Position numbers and translations under genes: made by a program
Shown: positions 9,958 to 20,084 of the stretch, piece by piece
Layout: each line of letters starts with the position of its first letter
Numbering within the stretch: position 1 is the first letter of the stretch
The notes under the pieces: generated by a model
What the model was told of the DNA's origin: nothing
Database searches by the model: none
Seen by the model: only the letters and a program-made list of their open reading frames with translations
NCBI GenBank assembly: GCA_963585895.1
Contig: CAUZXS010002466.1
Span: 1-64,000 of the forward strand
Source of the DNA: Sepioteuthis lessoniana
Taxonomy: Eukaryota > Mollusca > Cephalopoda > Myopsida > Loliginidae
Direction: 5' to 3'
DNA: 64,000 nucleotides

Positions 9958-9990
<33 letters not shown>
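9840..9990. repeat. CT/TA/GA/GACA microsatellite cluster
   Basis: Runs of CT, TA, GA and (GACA)n with a nearby repeat copy of 'caaatgcctcctctct'. The cluster recurs in similar order at 10236-10320, and the unique text after each (tgcctataaataagtgccttt and tgcctagaaataagtaccttt) also matches. This is therefore a small segmental repeat flanking SINE-A. Confidence 0.8.
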
Positions 9991-9994
<4 letters not shown>

Positions 9995-10001
9995 GGGGTG
10001 T

Positions 10002-10226
10002 ACTCATGGTGTAATGGTTAAAGCGATGGACTGTGGAATCCTAGAAAGCGAGTTCGTACTCCAGTCATGCTATTACGTTCACTTTCAGGCAAATACCCTT
10101 GGGAAAGGTATGAACCCCCTTATCCTCCAAGCTATGGGTTAAATAGTACCACTACTGTTCTTCTAGGAGAATGGCTTTGGCATTAAATAACCTACAAAAG
10201 TTGATATGCCATTAAACAAAGAAACC
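10002..10226 (+). mobile_element. SINE-A, full length
   Basis: Reference copy of SINE-A. The head has box A (tggtgtaatggttaaagcg) and box B (gagttcgtactcc). Then the core (aaatacccttgggaaaggta ... gctatgggttaaatagtacc), 'gttcttctaggagaatggct' and the 3' hairpin: tggcat ... aacc/(a)gtt ... atgcca. It ends aaacaaagaaaccaaacc. It is flanked by duplicated microsatellite and unique sequence. Confidence 0.9.
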
Positions 10227-10235
10227 AAACCAAAC

Positions 10236-10294
<59 letters not shown>

Positions 10295-10329
10295 GAGAGA
10301 GAGAGACAGAGTATGTTGCCTAGAAATAA

Positions 10330-11629
10330 GTACCTTTCCTCACCAATTTTTGTAACTAGTCAATTTTATTCTAAACCAAAGATACCAGGATTTTATCATC
10401 TCATTTTTTTTTAAGTTGAAGCAGAAATAGATCTTTAGTCTTTTTCTACATAAAACATTAAAGGAAGGTAATAGTAAATAAGAAGTTGTTTTTTTTTAAA
10501 CTCTTTGCTTTTTTTTTTCATTTCTGCAACACCAAAGATTAATTTGTAGACCTTACTACCTCATGTTTAATTCTCTAACCAATGTGCTATCCTCAGAAAA
10601 GCAGAAATTAAATTGTTTAAAAAAATAGTTCATTGTTTTTTTTTGTTTTGTTTTGATTTTTTTTTTGTTTTATAATTAAAAAGAAGATAACAAAGAAATG
10701 CAAATTGGACATTCTTGGTACTAGACTGTTTTTCTTTGAATTTTTTTTTCATTCTTTAAAAGGCAGAGGAGTGGGGGAAGTTCAAGTCATTAGTTCTCCA
10801 TTCTCAGATGGTAAACTCATTGGGTAGTGATTAGATCAGTTCAAACTCTTCTTGGGTAATGATTCAATAACAACTCACCATTTAATGAATTTCAACTGAA
10901 GTTTTTTCTTCATATTTTCTGCGTGTGATGAATCTTCTTTTTCCCCTTCACTTATTCTTGAGAGGAAGAAAAAAGTTTTTTTATTATAATATTTTCTAGG
11001 CATATTTTGCTCAATATAGTTTTTCTCTGTAACATTCTTCCTTTTTTTCCTAATTTAAGTCTGTCATTCAAATTCAGTCTTTATCTGTTTATTTCTTAAA
11101 ATTTTAAATTCAAGCTTTTGTAAAGAATTTTTGCCATTTTAAATCTTTAATAGCTCTTATTATGTATTAAATATCATAGTTAATTTTGAATAAAATTTTA
11201 AAATGTTTTCTCCTGTTTTTTTATTATATTTTCAAGAAATTATGATGCCATAAACCTAAGTGATGTTTATTTTATATATCTTTCATATTATTTATTTTCA
11301 TTGATTATTAATTCCATATATTCTGTTCATGCTAATTCTCATATTTGCTATTTCAAACTCATTTTAGGCGTTATCCTTTTATATAAACATTATGTTTATT
11401 CTAATCAGTTTTCTTATTTTTATAGTTTTTATCATAACATTTTGGCTGCTCTACTCTTTGACCTTCATTAGGTATCAATCACATTTAGGAATATTGTATA
11501 GGACTCTTTAATCAAGCCACTGGTGTATGCCGTTCTTTTTATTTACCTGTAGTGTTCATTGTTATCTGCAGGGAATTTCAGAATTCATAGTCATCATTCC
11601 TTTCATGTATATAGATTAGGTATTGAACA
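10330..11629. other. Long AT-rich unique region
   Basis: About 1.3 kb of T-rich sequence with many T and A runs. No repeat family, no credible open frame and no RNA gene recognised. It lies upstream of the CpG-rich promoter candidate, so it may be flanking or regulatory DNA, but nothing specific supports that. Confidence 0.5.
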
Positions 11630-11984
11630 GAAATGCATCTTGTCGAAAGATATCGCTGCAAACTGAATTTTCAGTCTACGAGTTCCAAATTATCAAAAGC
11701 AAATATCAGTTTGGTCGTAAGAGTAGGTGCAAATGACAATGTGAAATTGATCCTTGTATTCGCTTTCAAAGGGGCCTCTGCTAGTTCAGCGAAACTCCTT
11801 TCTGTTCTCCATACACATCACACTGGCAGAAACACCACCAACAACAACAACTGAATCCAACGATCCTCATATCGACGTGCTCCTTCCTCAAAGCGACCTG
11901 CTTTTATCAAGTCGGAGACCACCTCATTTGCATCTGAGCAGTGATAATTTGCGTGACTTTACGAAATCAAATGGTTATAAAAAG
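11630..11984 (+). promoter_or_regulatory. Candidate host promoter (CpG-rich, octamer, TATA)
   Basis: This stretch departs sharply from its AT-rich surroundings. CpG is frequent (tatcgacgtgc, gtcgcgggcgcc just downstream) and no repeat family is recognised. An octamer-type ATTTGCAT lies at 11927-11934 and TATAAAAAG at 11976-11984. About 30 bp after the TATA box lies a pyrimidine-rich start-like stretch (tttctttgtttcccgg), and then a splice donor. Two short overlapping open frames cross it but show no family. It could instead be part of an unrecognised mobile element; an LTR-1 begins 350 bp further on. Confidence 0.4.
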
Positions 11985-12005
11985 TCGCGGGCGCCGTCTT
12001 AAATT

Positions 12006-12056
12006 TCTTTGTTTCCCGGCCTGTCTGAACGATGCACACGCGAGGTCGCTTAAAAG
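12006..12056 (+). other. Candidate first exon ending at a strong splice donor
   Basis: The sequence after the TATA box ends 'cttaaaAG|GTAAGC', a near-consensus donor at 12057. An ATG at 12032 would give MHTRGRLK before the junction, so this may be a short coding start or untranslated leader. The transcription start is inferred from the distance to TATA. No downstream exon was recognised in the window. The product is unknown. Confidence 0.3.
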
Positions 12057-12403
12057 GTAAGCCCCCACTCTCCATTTTTACGATTTCCGCCTCACATCTT
12101 TATGCTAACTGATGAAGGGGTTGAAATCAAGATTACCAGGGAACCAAATGTACAGTTATCCACTAGATCAGGGGCTGGCAACATATTTCAATACTACATA
12201 TTTACTCTGAATGAATCGTGGATTTCTAGTTTTATATCTAGTTGTAAGTTGTTTAAAATACTTAAGTGAATCATTCAGATGTTTTGACCAATGGAAAACA
12301 TGCTGCAATAAGTGTGTCGAATGACAAAGGAGACATTTAGAAGAAAATGAATGTTTCATTCATTTTTTAATCTATGTCTTGCTAAATACACATTCAGTCT
12401 TAA

Positions 12404-12952
12404 TGTTATATAATAGCCGCTGGATTTCGGTTCATGCCTTTGAGTTTAGTTAGGCTGAGAACCTTTCGGCTCAGCACATGGGTTAGTTAGGTGCAACATT
12501 GAGGCAGGTGTTAACGCGGGCGCGCGGAGGTGTCACTCAGATGTCATAATAGTCCGAGACGAAACGCGGTGAGAGGGTGCGGGTGACGTCATGCACCGGA
12601 AGCGCGCGGAGGTTTGTGTGAGATTTGAAGAAAGTAAGAGTTGAGATTAGACACCGGACGAAGACGGTCGACTTTTGGAGCTCGCAGACGCGAGGTGAAC
12701 GTGCGCCCTATGAGGGCCACACGAGATGGGGTCCAAATGAATAAGACAGCATAGAAGATTGTGTCTCTCCTCCTTACGTCGAAACCTTTAACTCAAAGTT
12801 AATAAAAAGGTTTCGTACCTGAACTAGAAGTCGTTACGTGTTTTCGAATTCTGAGATTCCTATGTTCTTTATATATTCTATAGTAATGAACATTATATGT
12901 CCATTTCACCCAATTCGCACATGGCCATATTCGTGTATATGGCTATGTAACA
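12404..12952 (+). mobile_element. Solo LTR, family LTR-1
   Basis: 549 bp, beginning TGTTATATAATAGCC and ending GGCTATGTAACA, with TTAA on both sides (12400-12403, 12953-12956). It holds the same blocks as the 4767 copy in opposite orientation: 'ctcagcacatgggttagtta', 'catgcaccggaagcgcgcgg' and an AATAAA near 12802. No internal retroelement sequence flanks it. Its duplication differs from that of the 4767 copy, so the two are independent insertions and not the two ends of one element. Confidence 0.88.
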
Positions 12953-13200
12953 TTAATGCTTTTTGAGCCCAAAAATCATTTAGTTCCTCTGAAAGATTTT
13001 GATTATATTGGTCAGTTCTCCTCTAACTTTTATTTTAAAGTATCAAAATCCAAAACTGTTTCTTGCCAAAAATACTTTTTAACATTCTAAAATTCTAAAA
13101 AAAATTTGATGAAACTAGAAAGTTTTCATTGCATGTTTAAAGTATCATATTTTTACTAATCAAATAAGAGAGAAATGGTAGATTTTGGTGAATCTGACAA

Positions 13201-13376
13201 GATGATGAAAATAAGTGGAAAAGTTAATAAACTAAACACTTACAATGAGTTTAGTTGTGATATTTCATTCTTTACTCAAGGAAAAACAGAAGTTTTTCCT
13301 TGAGTAAAGAATGAAATATCACAACTAAACCCATTATAAGTGTTTGATTTATCCACTTTTCTACTTATTTTTATCA
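13201..13376. repeat. Near-perfect hairpin, arms ~86 bp, 4-nt loop
   Basis: The left arm 13201-13287 (gatgatgaaaataagtggaa ... ctcaaggaaaaac) pairs with the right arm 13292-13376 (gtttttccttgagtaaag ... ttatttttatc). Only a few mismatches are seen. There is essentially no spacer. It may be a palindromic MITE or a hairpin-RNA precursor. No gene content. Confidence 0.88.
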
Positions 13377-13379
13377 AAT

Positions 13380-13895
13380 CAACTAACATGTACAACAGAT
13401 TATCTAATAAATTTTATATATACATATATATATATTTGATTAAATTGGTCAGATACTTTGTGTTTCCCTATTCTATCATCTTTGATCTGCTCAAGTTTTC
13501 CTATGAATCATTTGACTTCTGAATGAGATGAATTCAGGAAGACACAATATTTTTCCAAAGTATTTTCAGTCCCAACTGGAGCCATCTTCTAAAATGATTT
13601 AAGTACTTTTCCCACCAATTCTTCCACTTACTTCTTGTAAAATTCTTTTCTGCCATAAATTTCTCTCCCACTCGTACTTCTTCTTACTCTTTGTATAAAT
13701 GCATATGACTCATCATTGTGATTTTATTATTATTGGGGCCAAAAGTACTATGGGAAAAATATGATGCCTTCCTGTATTCTTTCCATCCAGAATGAAAATA
13801 TCTCATATGAAGACTTGAACCGATAGAAGATAAAATAGGCAGATATGAAGTGTTTTTCTTATTTGATCAAACATTTTTTAAAAGAGAAAATGCTG

Positions 13896-13926
<31 letters not shown>

Positions 13927-14753
13927 GATATATATATATATATGCATATATATATATATATATAGTGTATGTCTGTGTGCGTTAAAATATTTTAATTCAC
14001 ATATAGTAGAAAAGTTGTGCAAACATTCCTTAATTATCATATCATCAAAATAAATTTGCAAATTGTTTGCTCAAGATGTGGCAGCCATATTGGGAAAGAG
14101 TAGGTATCTCATATAGAGGTAAATTGATGACTTACTAAGATAAGTCATCCAATTTGTAGCAGCAAACCTGTTAAATGATAATGTTTTGATCTCTGATACG
14201 AAAGACTTTAATTGGTAAAAATCATTTACTGAAGTACTGGTTTCAGTATAGTATTGAAATCTGTACTAAGACTATTTGTACATTCAATTTTTCAAAAGAT
14301 TCCTATGAAATACAATAAAAATAAGATAAAGATTAAGACAGCCATCTGAAAATAAATGGAATATTAAGAACTTTAGAAAGCAACCAAATATTTTAGTTGC
14401 TTTTTTTTTTTTTATCTCCAGCAATTTTTTTATTCCTTTGATTTTATACTTTGCTTTTTCTTTCAATTTCCCTTCTCATTTTTTTCCTTCTTTCTTCTCT
14501 TTTTTTTACAACATTTTTCTTTTACAATATGCATGTGTTATAAAACCAGTACTATGTACACATGAATCAATATCAAAACAATATATACCTATTTGAATAC
14601 CAATATAATGTACAACTATCATCACAGTGTACACATTTATCAATATCAATATAATGTACTCATGTTTGAATATCATTACAGAGTACACAGGAACCAAAAT
14701 CAATTCAATATGTAGTTGTATCAATGTCAATGCAGTCAGTATCTACGTATATG
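13380..14753. other. AT-rich sequence with (TA)n and tetranucleotide-like runs
   Basis: Holds (TA)n at 13900-13965. A region at 14540-14740 repeats 'aatatcaata(c/t)a(a/g)tgtacac' type units, continuing at 15000-15200. No gene recognised. Confidence 0.5.
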
Positions 14754-15250
14754 GTATGGTTTCTTTGTTCAACGGTATTTCAATCTTCATGGGTTATTTA
14801 ATGACAAATACATCCTTTTAGGAGAATAGTAGGGATACTAGTTAACCCATAGCTAGGGGAAATAGAGGTTCATGCCTTTCCAAAAGGTATTAGTCTGAAA
14901 GTGAATGCTGTAGTGCAACTGGAGTTTGAACTCACTCACTACGATGTTATAGTTCACCACATCAGCCACTTCACAATGGAGACTCCCACAATGCATAAAT
15001 GAATATAAACACAAAATATACATGTATGAATATCAATACAGTGTACACATGAATAAATATCAATACGATATAATCAACATATATCTGTATTGAAAGAATT
15101 TACATATGTATCAATACAATCAGTATATGTATCAATATGAAAAGAACTTACATATCTATTTATTTCATTACAATCTACACTTGTATCAATACCATTGTAT
15201 ATATCTTAATTAGTATGAAGTATTGTTCATGTATTAATATATAGACATTT
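14540..15250. repeat. Degenerate 'atcaatac...gtacaca' tandem array, split by SINE-A
   Basis: A loosely repeated motif of roughly 28-35 bp (for example 'gtacacatgaatcaatatca') runs through 14540-14745 and 15000-15250. The SINE-A at 14754-14996 interrupts it, so the array predates that insertion. Confidence 0.6.
14754..14996 (-). mobile_element. SINE-A, reverse strand
   Basis: Begins with the inverted 3' tail (ggtttctttgttcaac region, 'gggttatttaatgac'). Continues through the inverted core (tttccaaaaggtattag) and box B (ggagtttgaactc) to the head near 14990. Its hairpin is partly eroded. Confidence 0.8.
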
Positions 15251-15373
15251 TGTATCAATATATATTTTTGTATATTTATACTTCATTCCTGTAGATCAGA
15301 AAATAGATTAAAAAGACTGGAATGTTTATCAGTACCTGTGTATACTTGTATGAACTTCAATTCATGTTTATGA

Positions 15374-15404
<31 letters not shown>

Positions 15405-15405
15405 T
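15374..15405. repeat. (GATA)n microsatellite
   Basis: Seven consecutive GATA/TAGA units. Confidence 0.97.
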
Positions 15406-15659
15406 ATTCTTTGAAACCCATTAATTTTCACTGTCTTGAGACTGTTCCTATCTATATGCTACTCACAAGTTTAGAGAATTTGTATGGATTGATTATTTCT
15501 CATATCTCATCAGATATTTCCCACATCTCTCATAATCCTCCAGGAAATAAGGATCTAAAATAAAATAGATTACATTCACTTTACCTCGTTTTATTATATA
15601 CTTGAATACCATAATATTGTTTTTCATTCTTGTGCAGAGAGCACTCTATTTTACTAATT

Positions 15660-15664
15660 TGGAT

Positions 15665-15704
<40 letters not shown>

Positions 15705-15775
15705 TGTGTGAGCAAGTGATGGTTGGTTAGTTGGTTGGTATGTAAACCCTTTTTGGATTATTTTATAAATTTTAT

Positions 15776-15827
<52 letters not shown>

Positions 15828-15842
15828 ATATATATATATATA
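15660..15842. repeat. (TA)n, (GA)n and (TG)n microsatellites
   Basis: TA run with a GA run at 15665-15704 and a longer TA run with a TG interruption at 15780-15842. The open frame across it is just repeat translation. Confidence 0.92.
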
Positions 15843-15951
15843 AAAGTCAGTTTAAGTTATAGTCTGCAATTATATACCGTGCTAAAATCTATCATCACAT
15901 CTAGTGTAAGTGTGTATTTAAACATATGAGTGTGAAGGTCTACATTTATTT

Positions 15952-16197
15952 ATGTATGGCTTAGTGGGTACAGTGTTTGCCAATGATCCAGGAGATCTGG
16001 GTTCAATCTCAGGTAGCGTCATACCAAAGACTTTAAAAATGGTACTTGATACCTCCTTGCTTAACACTCAGCAATATAAGGTAAGTAGTGGAGCAATCCA
16101 AGGAAAGGAGTAGCGCCCTCCCCTACACCATGGTGTAGTAGCGATTGAAAAGGGAGCCTTCTGGTCACCCTTGACTACGGTCGCCAACTTTACTACA
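15952..16197 (+). mobile_element. SINE-B
   Basis: Head (ggcttagtgggtacagtg) with box B 'gggttcaatctc', followed by the usual body. It ends 'gtcgccaactttac' and a TA run at 16197. The central part has a short deletion at 'aaggtaagtagtggagc'. Confidence 0.88.
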
Positions 16198-16216
16198 TAT
16201 ATATATATATATGGTG

Positions 16217-16324
16217 TGTGAAAAGTAACACCCTATTTTAAAATACTCATAATTTCATTTCCTGTCAAAATTATTGTTAAGAAATGAAATATAAGAATTT
16301 TAAAATAGGGAGTTACTTTTCAAT
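16217..16324. mobile_element. Short hairpin MITE-like element
   Basis: Arms 16220-16261 (gaaaagtaacaccctatttt ...) and 16281-16321 (... aaaatagggagttacttttc) are inverted copies with a loop of about 19 bp. It lies between (TA)n runs and two SINE-B copies. Size and structure suit a small TA-targeting MITE. Confidence 0.7.
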
Positions 16325-16349
16325 CACAAAGTATGTATTTTTTTCATAA

Positions 16350-16382
<33 letters not shown>

Positions 16383-16383
<1 letters not shown>

Positions 16384-16651
16384 CTGGGCCATTGGCCTAA
16401 TGAATAGAATGTTTGCCAATGGTCCAGGAGACTGGGTTTCAGTTCCAGGTCGAGTCATACCAAAGACTCAAAAAATAGTACTTGATTCTGCCTCACTTAA
16501 CACTCAGCATTATAAGGTAAGGATCAAGGGTAAAGTAGAGCAATCCAGAGAATGGAGTAGCACCCTCCCCTTCTTGGTGTTGCAGCTATTGAAAAGAGAG
16601 CCTTCAGGTTACCCTTGACTAAGGTCACTAACTTTCCTTACTTTTACTTTA
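16383..16651 (+). mobile_element. SINE-B with (TA)n tail
   Basis: Head 'actgggccattggcctaatg', box B partly worn (gggtttcagttcc), and a complete body. The end 'aactttccttacttttactt' leads into a TA run at 16652-16674, which is shared with an inverted SINE-C. Confidence 0.9.
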
Positions 16652-16674
16652 TATATATATATATATATATATAT

Positions 16675-16974
16675 TCACCAACCACTCCATATGAGCAGGA
16701 TGTGATACAAGATTAGATTTTAAGCTAAGTTTAACAGGTTTAAATTTAGAGCTTTCCTTTCTTTTTTTAGACTGGTTTCCATACAAAGATTAAAGAGCCC
16801 AGTCTGCCCTACTATTTATCCATAACTGGAGAGAAAATAGTTTTGTTTTTTTTTTTTGGTTTTTTTTCCCAAGAGTATTAGTATTATACGAAATGCAAAC
16901 AGTCTCATCCTAGATTTGAACTTGAATCGCTAGGTCCATTTCTTACAACAATAACCATTACACCATGAACTCCT

Positions 16975-16976
<2 letters not shown>
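16675..16976 (-). mobile_element. SINE-C, reverse strand
   Basis: Starts at the shared (TA)n ('tcaccaaccactccatatga'). Has all body blocks with a T-run expansion near 16845-16868, and ends with the inverted head (caataaccattacaccatga). With 16383-16651 it forms a tail-to-tail pair of different SINE families. Confidence 0.88.
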
Positions 16977-17023
<47 letters not shown>

Positions 17024-17028
<5 letters not shown>

Positions 17029-17274
17029 TAAAGTTAGCGACCATAGTCGAGGGTGACCCGAAGGCTTCCTTTTCGATAGCTACTACACCAAGGTGTAGGG
17101 GAGGGCGCTACTCCATTCCCTGGATTGCTCCACTTTACCCTTGAACCGTACCTTATAATGCTGAGTGTTAAGCAAGGTGGTATCAAGTTCCATTTTTAAA
17201 GTCTTTGGTATGACTCGACCTGAGATTGAACCCGGGTCTCCCGGGCCATTGGCGAACACTCTAACCGCTTGATT
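17024..17274 (-). mobile_element. SINE-B, reverse strand
   Basis: Begins after (TA)n 16977-17023 with 'aaaaaagtaaagttagcgac'. It is well preserved through 'ccaaggtgtaggggagggcg' and 'gattgaacccgggtc', to a head that stops at about 17274, so the first bases of the tRNA part are missing. Confidence 0.9.
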
Positions 17275-18696
17275 CCATTCCTTTGATTGTGATTGGCTAG
17301 AACATCTCATTGGGTATGTTTGTTCATAAATACCAACCTTGTCCAGTTGAAGCTGTAAGTCTTATGAATAGGCTGGACCTCTGGTAAGTGTTGCTGTTAT
17401 TATTATCACTATTATTGCTGTTATGTGTTGTTGCCTTCTATAGTTCTTTTTGTTTATTCAACTATATATATATATATAATATGGATGTGTGCATCTAGTG
17501 TTTTCCTTGTTGCTTATATAATCAAAGTGTAATCCTGGCTTGCCAATTTTTTGTATGTATCTATGATTACTGATGACCCCAAGTCACAATGACTGTTTGG
17601 TTGCTTGTAATTCTAATTCCAGTTCTCTTTCTGTTGCTTCTAAATGATCAATATCTCTCATTACTGGTTTAAGTTAGCATTAGTCTCAACTTGGAGGACA
17701 AAGCTCTCAAAATTGAAGTCATAGAAGGTGACATAACAGCAGTAATCAGTGTGCCCAAAAATTTGTATGTATACTGTAAGTATTTGTGTATAATACTAAC
17801 TTTGGACAACAAAATTCTGGAAAATAAAAGTTCTCGTGAATAATATGCATTGACATTTTAGAATTTGTAGCAGCTATATTTAACCTGAATTTAGTAATTG
17901 TTCAACTTTTTTTGGTTCGAACTGACTAAAGGTAGGAATTTATACAGTTTAATTGATGTCTTAAAACATAAAACTTACAGCAAATACAGAGACATGTTCA
18001 GAGAAAAATGCAACAAGCTTTCAGTGAAAATGAGGTCACATTAGGAGAAACAATATTATAAACATGTTTTAGAGGATATTTCTCTGTAATGACATAAAAC
18101 ACATTAACTTGGACTATAGATTTAATTTACTTTCAGTCATTCTGTCCTGAATATGGTGAGGCATGTAGCTGTGAAAAAAAGTTAATTATATAGTTTGTGT
18201 GTATAATACATACCCCTATCTTTTTTGGCTGAAAAATCTGAAAAAAATAGTGCATCTTATACATAAATAATTATGGGATATATACATATGTAAAGAGAGC
18301 TTTAAATTTATTTCATCCAATTACATTTTGGTTTTATTTTATAGATAAGTGTCCAATCTATATTTCCATCTAGTTTTATATATGTGCTTGCTTATGAGTT
18401 TAGATATACTGGAAAACACTCCAGATTTTAAGGTTTTTCAGTGCATTATAAATTCGTTCTTGCCATTTTTTTTTTTTTTTTTTTGTAGTAAATTAAATTT
18501 TCGCTATCGATTTTGCAATATTTTTCTCCTCTCTGCATTTATCAAGGTATTTTGATATTTCATATCATAATTATGTTATCTGTTACTTGATATTATTTTT
18601 TGTACAGTCTTAATGTATATCACTTTATGATAAATTTCATTTTAGCTATCAAAATCTATCAATGCAATATTATTTAAAAATGTAGCACTGAAAAAT

Positions 18697-18700
<4 letters not shown>
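17275..18700. other. AT-rich non-repetitive stretch
   Basis: No family matches were seen apart from short TA runs (near 17465) and a T18 run near 18466. The only open frames are short and featureless. Confidence 0.5.
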
Positions 18701-18702
<2 letters not shown>

Positions 18703-18743
<41 letters not shown>

Positions 18744-19018
18744 AACCCCTCCGTTCAGGCAGGATAGGACACAAGGTCAATTTTTAAGTGGAGTTTAACA
18801 GGTTTGAATTCAAAGTTTTCCATCTCCTAGACTAGTTGCCTCTCCAAGGCTGAAGAACCCAGTCTGTTCTACTATTTACTCATAGCTGGAGGAAGAATAA
18901 TTGGATTCATACCTTTCCCAAGGGTATTAGTGCTATGTGAAATGCAATCAGTCTCGTCCAGGATTTGAACTCGAGTCACCGTGTCCATTTCCTACAACGA
19001 TAAGCATTACACCATATA
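18703..19018 (-). mobile_element. SINE-C, reverse strand, with (TA)n tail
   Basis: The TA run 18703-18740 is the tail. Body follows from 'accaacccctccgttcaggc' through 'ctagactagttgcctctcca' and 'cccaagggtattagtgctat' to the head (acgataagcattacaccata). One of the cleaner copies; close to 21925 and 60572. Confidence 0.92.
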
Positions 19019-19045
19019 TACATATACATATATATGTTTTTCCCT

Positions 19046-19395
19046 AAACATTAGTTAACCCTCAAAATTTTTGTCAAACCTCGACATTCATGGTGTGTCC
19101 TGGGTATGATTATAAACAGTATTTGGTAATGAAGCTCCACTTCTGAGAAGTGTAGAGTCACAACTTCTTTGCTCACTTACTGGTCCAATCGGACCTGGAG
19201 TGATAGTACCTGTTAGGATCACATCCATGAATCAAGTAGACCTGTTTGAAAATAATTATTATTAGATCGAAATACTTGAAACCATAAAACTGGGTGGAAA
19301 TTCTTAGTATTAACAAAAGTTACTTGAAGCCGTATTTGTTTGCAAATTATTATTACTATTATAAAGTATTTGAAACCATTTAACTGCTTAAAAAG
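19046..19395 (+). mobile_element. Older Ret-D copy (split by a younger Ret-D)
   Basis: Shows 'gtgtcctgggtatgattata', 'gacctggagtgatagtacct' and 'aatacttgaaaccata' tail units. It is interrupted at 19396 by another Ret-D. Its own hairpin tail (ttggcattaaataacac ... gatgatatgtcat) resumes at 19858-19905. Confidence 0.75.
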
Positions 19396-19840
19396 CCCAG
19401 TTGGCTATGGCTGCAGAATACACTGAATGCATCTCTGCTGAGGGGTAAGAACCCCTCCACCAATGAGTGTCCTGGATATGACATTAAACCATCTGATGGC
19501 AAGGCTCTGGTAATGCTGGAGATTTAGGAAATGCAAAGTACCCCTTGATTGCCATTGCTCACAGGTTAACTCTGATCTAGTGTGGTAGCACCTGATATGG
19601 TCCTATCTATGGGTCAAGTCGAACAAACTGTGTGCAAACAAATGACTGATGTTAAATTGTGACTGTTATATAGCAATACTTGAAACCATTTAACCATGCA
19701 AAAACGAGCTCACACTCATTTAAGAATTTTATTTAAAAAATGTGTTTGCAAATTATATATATTTGATAAATACATATAAAGAAGATTTCGCATAAAATAA
19801 CCTACAATGGTTGATATGCCATAAAACCCAACCAAACCAA
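19396..19840 (+). mobile_element. Ret-D retroposon with 13-14-bp target duplication
   Basis: Begins CCCAGTTGGCTATGGCTG and ends with the hairpin (aaaataacc ... ggttgatatgcc) plus 'aaaacccaaccaaaccaa'. It is flanked by AACTGCTTAAAAAG on both sides (19382-19395 and about 19840-19854, differing by one A). This fixes the 5' end of the family. It inserted into an older Ret-D. About 445 bp with no tRNA boxes. Confidence 0.9.
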
Positions 19841-20084
19841 ACTGCTTAAAAAAGACTGACTTTGGCATTAAATAACACAACAAAGGATGATATGTCATAA
19901 ACCAACAGACTAACATTCATGTAAAAGACAATAAAAAATATGAATATTTCTACCCTCCTAAAATCTTAACCCTTAATACAGCTAGCCATACTCCAACTCA
20001 AGGTTGTATAAATTTAAGATTATAGTATCAACAATGTACACTAATACACATATTATCCCCATAGAATTAAAGAGAGGCAGTAAT

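Noticed and set aside
4767-12952. The two LTR-1 copies as the ends of one intact retroelement 7 kb long
   Set aside because: They are in opposite orientation, have different target duplications (CAGT, TTAA), and the DNA between them is SINEs, a LINE end and unique sequence.
12404-12952. piggyBac-type element suspected from TTAA flanks
   Set aside because: Two other copies of the same element have different flanks (CAGT and acat/acac), and the ends are TG...CA, so the TTAA is coincidental target sequence.
17083-17310. Recurring peptides such as 'RVFANGPGD..SI.GRVIPKT' in several frames across the window
   Set aside because: They are translations of SINE-B. The same DNA occurs on both strands at twelve loci with frame breaks and tRNA promoter boxes.
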